A program made the position numbers and the translations under genes. The notes beneath the pieces are model-generated. The model searched no databases. It saw nothing but the letters and a program-made list of their open reading frames with translations, and had not been told where the DNA came from. This document shows positions 33,703-37,108 of a stretch of DNA of 37,108 bases, piece by piece. Numbering within the stretch: the first letter of the stretch is position 1; every line of letters begins with the position of its first letter. Source of the stretch: SG8-40 sp035528435 (GTDB taxonomy: Bacteria > Pseudomonadota > Gammaproteobacteria > Burkholderiales > Eutrophovitaceae); NCBI GenBank assembly GCA_035528435.1, contig DATKYN010000081.1:1-37108 (forward strand). The letters are read 5' to 3'.

Positions 33703-33816
33703 GGTTGCCTTCCCGAAAGAGCGAGCGCGGTTACAGAGACTTTGCGAACGATCCGGGCTCGTTCGCGCATCAATAGCAACATGCCGGAGCGAGCCCGGGC
33801 GCGCCAAACCGTGACA

Positions 33817-34428
33817 TCACTCACGGCAATAGCGCATGACCTGGTTCTGCAAATCAACGAGTGCGCCGTGGAAAAAATGTCCGGCGCCCGGAAAGACCAC
33901 GACCGGAAGCTGTTGCGGCCGCGCCCAGTTGAGCACATCATCGAGCGGCACGACGTCGTCCTTTTCGCCATGTACGACCAACGTTTGCTTCGGCACATCT
34001 CCCAGCGGAAACCGGCCGACTGCAGGCGCGATCAAAACCAACTGGTGCGGCTGTAGCTGCTGTGCTGCGCACGCCGCGACGTAACTACCGAAGGAAAACC
34101 CCGCAAGTACCGTCGCGACGTCACCGAAGCGTCGCTTCGCGAAATCGGCGACAGACATAAAGTCCTCCAGCTCACCGGGACCTTCGTCAAACACACCATC
34201 GCTCTCACCTACCCCGCGAAAATTGAAACGCAGCGCGGCATATCCGAGCGCATGCATCGCTTTGGCGAGCGTTTGCACCACCTTGTTTTCCAGCGTTCCG
34301 CCGTAAAGCGGATGAGGGTGAGCGATGACTGCGTAGCCGCTTCTGCCCTCCCCCGGATCGGTCACGACAATTTCGAGGCGCCCTGCCGGACCGTCGATAT
34401 GGACCTTCTGGTGGCTGCGCGCTTTCAA
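33817..34428 (-). CDS. Alpha/beta hydrolase, COG2945 type
   Basis: A 203-residue predicted serine hydrolase. HPHPLYGGTLENKVV, RFNFRGVGESDGVFDEGPGELED, the nucleophile elbow AGFSFGSYVA, GEKDDVVP (acid) and the terminal GAGHFFHG (His) form the full catalytic set of the COG2945 group. The reaction is unknown. The start is TTG at 34428, which overlaps the stop of the ferredoxin gene (TTGA), so the two are co-translated. Confidence 0.88.
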   Translation of the reverse strand: MKARSHQKVHIDGPAGRLEIVVTDPGEGRSGYAVIAHPHPLYGGTLENKVVQTLAKAMHALGYAALRFNFRGVGESDGVFDEGPGELEDFMSVADFAKRRFGDVATVLAGFSFGSYVAACAAQQLQPHQLVLIAPAVGRFPLGDVPKQTLVVHGEKDDVVPLDDVLNWARPQQLPVVVFPGAGHFFHGALVDLQNQVMRYCRE

Positions 34429-34739
34429 ATCCGCAGCCGCTCCACGATGACACCGTTGACCAGGTGTTGATCAATTATTTCGTCAACATCGTCCTGGTCG
34501 ACGTAGGTGTACCAGACGCCTTCCGGGTATACCACCAGCACCGGGCCTTCTTCACAACGATCCAGGCAGCCGGCCTGGTTGATCCGGACGTGAGCCCGTC
34601 CCGACAGGCCGAGCTCCTTGATTCGCCCCTTGGCGTAGTCACGCATCGCCTGCGACCCGTGATCATTACAGGAGCCACGTTCAGTGCTGCGCTGGTTACA
34701 GCAAAAGAAAACGTGATGGGAGTAGTAACTCACCGGCAC
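34425..34739 (-). CDS. Thioredoxin-like [2Fe-2S] ferredoxin
   Basis: A 104-residue protein of the thioredoxin-like ferredoxin family. The cluster ligands fit C14 and C24 (CNQRSTERGSC), C58 and C62 (CLDRC), the pattern C-x9-C...C-x3-C, and an extra Cys stands at 13. EEGPVLVVYPEGVWYTYV is family text. GTG 34739 and GTG 34733 are both possible starts; the ribosome binding site AAAGG lies just upstream. It heads the run ferredoxin-hydrolase-hemJ-HIRAN. An electron donor role is likely; the partner is unknown. Confidence 0.93.
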   Translation of the reverse strand: MPVSYYSHHVFFCCNQRSTERGSCNDHGSQAMRDYAKGRIKELGLSGRAHVRINQAGCLDRCEEGPVLVVYPEGVWYTYVDQDDVDEIIDQHLVNGVIVERLRI

Positions 34740-34848
34740 ACACCTTTACGATTTGCCCAAAGAAACTGCGCGACCTGGTTTCAGCAAGACATAACCACTT
34801 GAATGCTGCGGTCTTATCCTCGAAAACCGGAAGTCGAGCAATGCGAGA

Positions 34849-34854
34849 ATTATA
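34849..34854 (-). promoter_or_regulatory. -10 box for the ferredoxin operon
   Basis: A perfect TATAAT on the minus strand lies in the gap behind the VanZ-like gene, about 110 bases before the ferredoxin start. No good -35 is seen at 17 bases, so the call is moderate. Confidence 0.4.
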
Positions 34855-34892
34855 GCGGAGCCTCCACGCCGCAGCCCTTGCAGCAAGGATTG

Positions 34893-35981
34893 TCAGCGCA
34901 GCCGATAACCGATATAGGTCAGGAACGAGATCGCGGCAAACGGCCAGACGCCTGAAACGACATTGGTCAGCTCGATGAGACTGATGTAATGCCCGTAGCT
35001 GGACACACGCAGCGACGCATCGAGATAGGGGTTCTGCGGTGCTGCGTTGACCAGCGCCATCCCGAGTGCAATAAATGTTGTTGCAGAAGCCACCCGCAAG
35101 GAAAAGGGCAAACCCATCAGTGTTGCCCACATAACCCCGCCCAGCAGCAAGCCCCACATCGCGCCGGGGGTGACCCATAAGGTTGTGGCGCCGGCAACGA
35201 ACAGCAATTTTGCCGCGAGCATCTTCAGGGCCAGAGCGCAGATCAACAACAGCAGCACCGATAGCATCGCGCCGCGAAGCGAGCGCGAGATTACCGTCAA
35301 CATCAACGCGACGCCGCAAAAATTCAACCCCGTGATCGCCGCTTCCAGCAGCACGTAAACACGCGGGGTGTAACCGACACCGGGAAGCGTTGGCAACAAA
35401 TGGCGGACATCGCCATTGCCGAACAGGCGGATCTCGGCGCTGAGCTGGGTGGCCAGCCACAACGCCAGGATCAGGAAACAAATATCAACTGCCGTACCCG
35501 GATGAAAGTGGCGTTGCCGCAGCCGGTATAGCCTGCCCGACAGAATCCCGCGGCCGCCAATCACCAGCGCCAGCGACACGCCGGCAAGGGTACCCAGGGC
35601 GTTACAAAGCAGGTCTGCATTGGATGGAATACGTCCCGGCAAGAAAACCTGCACAACCTCTATCGCCAGACTTGTCGATATGCCCAGTGCGGCCGCCAGC
35701 GCCGCCGCCGGTGCAGCGCGCAGGAAGGACATCATTACCAACGTCAGCAGCAAACCCACCGGGACGTAGGCCAGGACATTGAGAATCAGGTCGGTCCAGG
35801 TGAAATAGGCTGGCCAGGGCGCGGTGAGGAATATGCGAACTTCCTGTACCGGCGCCTGCCATTCAGAAAACGGATGCAGGCTGGTATAGACCACCAGCAC
35901 GAGGTAGGTTACCGTCAGATAACCGACCAGCCGGGAGCGCCGTGCAAACAATCCGTCCTGCATCTGCATGTCGTCGATCAT
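34893..35981 (-). CDS. VanZ-family membrane protein with C-terminal membrane extension
   Basis: A polytopic membrane protein of about 362 residues. The VanZ domain is in the first half: VYTSLHPFSEW, TDLILNVLAYVPVGLLL and IEVVQVFLPGRIPSNADLLCNALGTLAGV match its Ser-Glu-Trp and E-x3-Q...P-x-R...D motifs. The second half adds about six further hydrophobic segments, not part of VanZ itself. VanZ-like proteins influence glycopeptide resistance or envelope lipids; this role is not proven for such long forms. ATG 35981 is used; TTG 36020 would add 13 residues. It is divergent from the DHH phosphoesterase gene. Confidence 0.85.
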   Translation of the reverse strand: MIDDMQMQDGLFARRSRLVGYLTVTYLVLVVYTSLHPFSEWQAPVQEVRIFLTAPWPAYFTWTDLILNVLAYVPVGLLLTLVMMSFLRAAPAAALAAALGISTSLAIEVVQVFLPGRIPSNADLLCNALGTLAGVSLALVIGGRGILSGRLYRLRQRHFHPGTAVDICFLILALWLATQLSAEIRLFGNGDVRHLLPTLPGVGYTPRVYVLLEAAITGLNFCGVALMLTVISRSLRGAMLSVLLLLICALALKMLAAKLLFVAGATTLWVTPGAMWGLLLGGVMWATLMGLPFSLRVASATTFIALGMALVNAAPQNPYLDASLRVSSYGHYISLIELTNVVSGVWPFAAISFLTYIGYRLR

Positions 35982-36063
35982 GTCACCATAACGAAGAACG
36001 GGCGGCGGCTTTCTTGCCAAACCTGTCCATACGAATCCCTACGCCTCAAGGAAAAACCAGTCA

Positions 36064-37026
36064 TTGAAATTCTATGATGTCTATAACGGCGATGCTGACG
36101 GCCTGTGCGCATTACTGCAACTTCGCCTCGCAACGCCGCGCGACTCCACTCTGGTAAGTGGCGTGAAGCGCGACATTCGGCTGCTGGATCGTGTTGAAGC
36201 GCAGCACGGCGACGAGATCGTTGTGCTCGATATTTCACTCGATGCGAATCGGCAAGCGCTTGAAAGAGTACTCCAACAGGGCGCCCGCGTGAGTTGGTTC
36301 GATCATCATTATCCGGGGGAAATCCCGACTCATCACCGGTTTGTGTCACACATTAATACCGATCCCGTTGTGTGCAGCAGCCTGATCGTGGACCGCCATC
36401 TGGACGGAAGATTTCGAAACTGGGCCATCGTCGCTGCCTTTGGCGACAATCTCGATAGCACGGCAAGGCAACTCGCTGCCGCCGCCGGCCTGAACAGCGA
36501 AGAGACCGAAAGGCTGCGCCAGTTGGGCATGTGCCTCAACTACAACGCTTACGGGACAACGCTCGACGATTTGTTGTTTTCCCCGGTTGATCTGTTCCAT
36601 CGGTTGAAGCCATTCGCAGATCCACGCGAGTTCGTGCGCACCAGCGACATTTTCGAATCCCTGCAACAGAGCATGCACGATGATCTGGCGCGCGCGCAGG
36701 CGGTACCGGTGCAATCCATCGCGCCAGGCAGCGCCTGCGCAATGCTTCCCGACGCCGGCTGGAGCAGAAGAGTGGTAGGTGTTTACGCAAACAGCCTGGC
36801 ACAACGCCAGCCGCATACTGCACACGCCATCATGGTCGAACGCGAAGGTGGCTACCTGGTCAGCATCCGGGCGCCCGCCGCAGATCCAATGGGAGCCTCG
36901 ACCGTGGCAAGGGCGTTCCAGTCCGGTGGTGGCCGCGAAGGTGCAGCAGGAATCGACTTGCTGCCGTCGGCCGATCTGGAACGGTTTCTGGCGATGATGC
37001 GCGAAACGTACTCCGGCAAAGCTTGA
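36064..37026 (+). CDS. DHH family phosphoesterase
   Basis: A 320-residue protein with the metal-binding pattern of DHH phosphoesterases: D10-A-D12-G, D56 in VVLDIS, D80-H-H in WFDHH, and GDN with D128. Near the C-terminus GGGREGAAG resembles the DHHA1 substrate motif (GGGHxxAAG) with Arg in place of His. Such enzymes cleave short oligonucleotides or cyclic dinucleotides, or dephosphorylate PAP; the substrate here is unknown. The TTG start at 36064 lies after AAGGA and gives a conserved start (KFYDVYNGDADG). No gene follows inside the window. Confidence 0.9.
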   Translation: MKFYDVYNGDADGLCALLQLRLATPRDSTLVSGVKRDIRLLDRVEAQHGDEIVVLDISLDANRQALERVLQQGARVSWFDHHYPGEIPTHHRFVSHINTDPVVCSSLIVDRHLDGRFRNWAIVAAFGDNLDSTARQLAAAAGLNSEETERLRQLGMCLNYNAYGTTLDDLLFSPVDLFHRLKPFADPREFVRTSDIFESLQQSMHDDLARAQAVPVQSIAPGSACAMLPDAGWSRRVVGVYANSLAQRQPHTAHAIMVEREGGYLVSIRAPAADPMGASTVARAFQSGGGREGAAGIDLLPSADLERFLAMMRETYSGKA

Positions 37027-37070
37027 GTGCAGCTCAACCTTACCTGTAGCAGCGCGAGACCACCAGCACG

Positions 37071-37097
37071 AAAAAAAACCGCGGGCAATGCCCGCGG
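37071..37097 (-). terminator. Terminator of a minus-strand gene beyond the right edge
   Basis: CCGCGGGC and GCCCGCGG (37079-37097) form an 8-bp GC-only stem with a three-base loop. On the minus strand it is followed by eight T (complement of the A run at 37071-37078). On the plus strand no T run follows, so it serves a gene coming from the right. Confidence 0.85.
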
Positions 37098-37108
37098 CTC
37101 GAAGTAGA

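Noticed and set aside
1..37108. CRISPR array, tRNA, insertion sequence or prophage
   Set aside because: No spaced direct repeats, cloverleaf-like stretches, transposase or integrase genes, or flanking terminal repeats were seen.

Overview
The window is bacterial chromosome of high coding density, with about 33 protein genes. No rRNA, tRNA, CRISPR array, phage or insertion sequence is visible. Gene content and order point to a GC-rich betaproteobacterium: nadD-rsfS-rlmH-maf-rng in one run, pilT-pilU divergent from yggS-proC-yggT, and a homodimeric-type aceE followed by a one-lipoyl-domain aceF. The genus cannot be fixed from the sequence alone.

Layout. 1-1.2 kb: the start of a universal stress protein gene (cut by the window edge) and, divergent from it, a gene for a small secreted protein with three internal repeats and a very strong terminator. 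1.3-3.5 kb (minus): a two-gene unit of a divergent ketopantoate-hydroxymethyltransferase-like enzyme and a dicarboxylate/amino-acid:cation symporter. 3.7-6.0 kb (minus): DOMON-like protein, DUF1343/NamZ-type exo-muramidase and a small membrane protein, probably connected with muropeptide recycling. 6.1-8.0 kb: convergent chaC (glutathione breakdown) and an MFS carrier. 8.05-8.64 kb: a noncoding gap.

8.6-17.8 kb (plus) is one long unit: AMP-forming acyl-CoA ligase, a complete branched-chain-amino-acid-type ABC importer (ATPase, two permeases, binding protein, second ATPase), a PaaK-like ligase and an AhpD-like peroxidase-related protein. Two CoA-ligase families around one importer suggest uptake and CoA activation of an organic acid (aromatic or fatty) rather than amino-acid uptake. 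18.0-22.1 kb: aceE-aceF of pyruvate dehydrogenase behind an extended -10 promoter, without lpd. 22.2-25.8 kb: nadD-rsfS-rlmH-maf-rng, tightly packed and mostly with non-ATG starts.

25.9-30.5 kb (minus): a dynamin-like large GTPase, then yggT, proC and yggS (reading order yggS-proC-yggT). 30.6-32.8 kb (plus): the twitching-motility ATPases pilT and pilU. 32.9-34.7 kb (minus): 2Fe-2S ferredoxin, alpha/beta hydrolase, HemJ and a secreted HIRAN-domain protein. 34.9-37.0 kb: a VanZ-family membrane protein and, divergent from it, a DHH phosphoesterase. A terminator for a minus-strand gene lying beyond the right edge closes the window.

Most of this is conserved housekeeping. The parts most worth follow-up are the repeat-bearing secreted small protein, the PanB-like enzyme that has lost the usual catalytic residues, the dynamin-like GTPase, the importer/ligase cluster with its odd PaaK-like member, and the exported stand-alone HIRAN protein. 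No clearly new multi-gene system was found.
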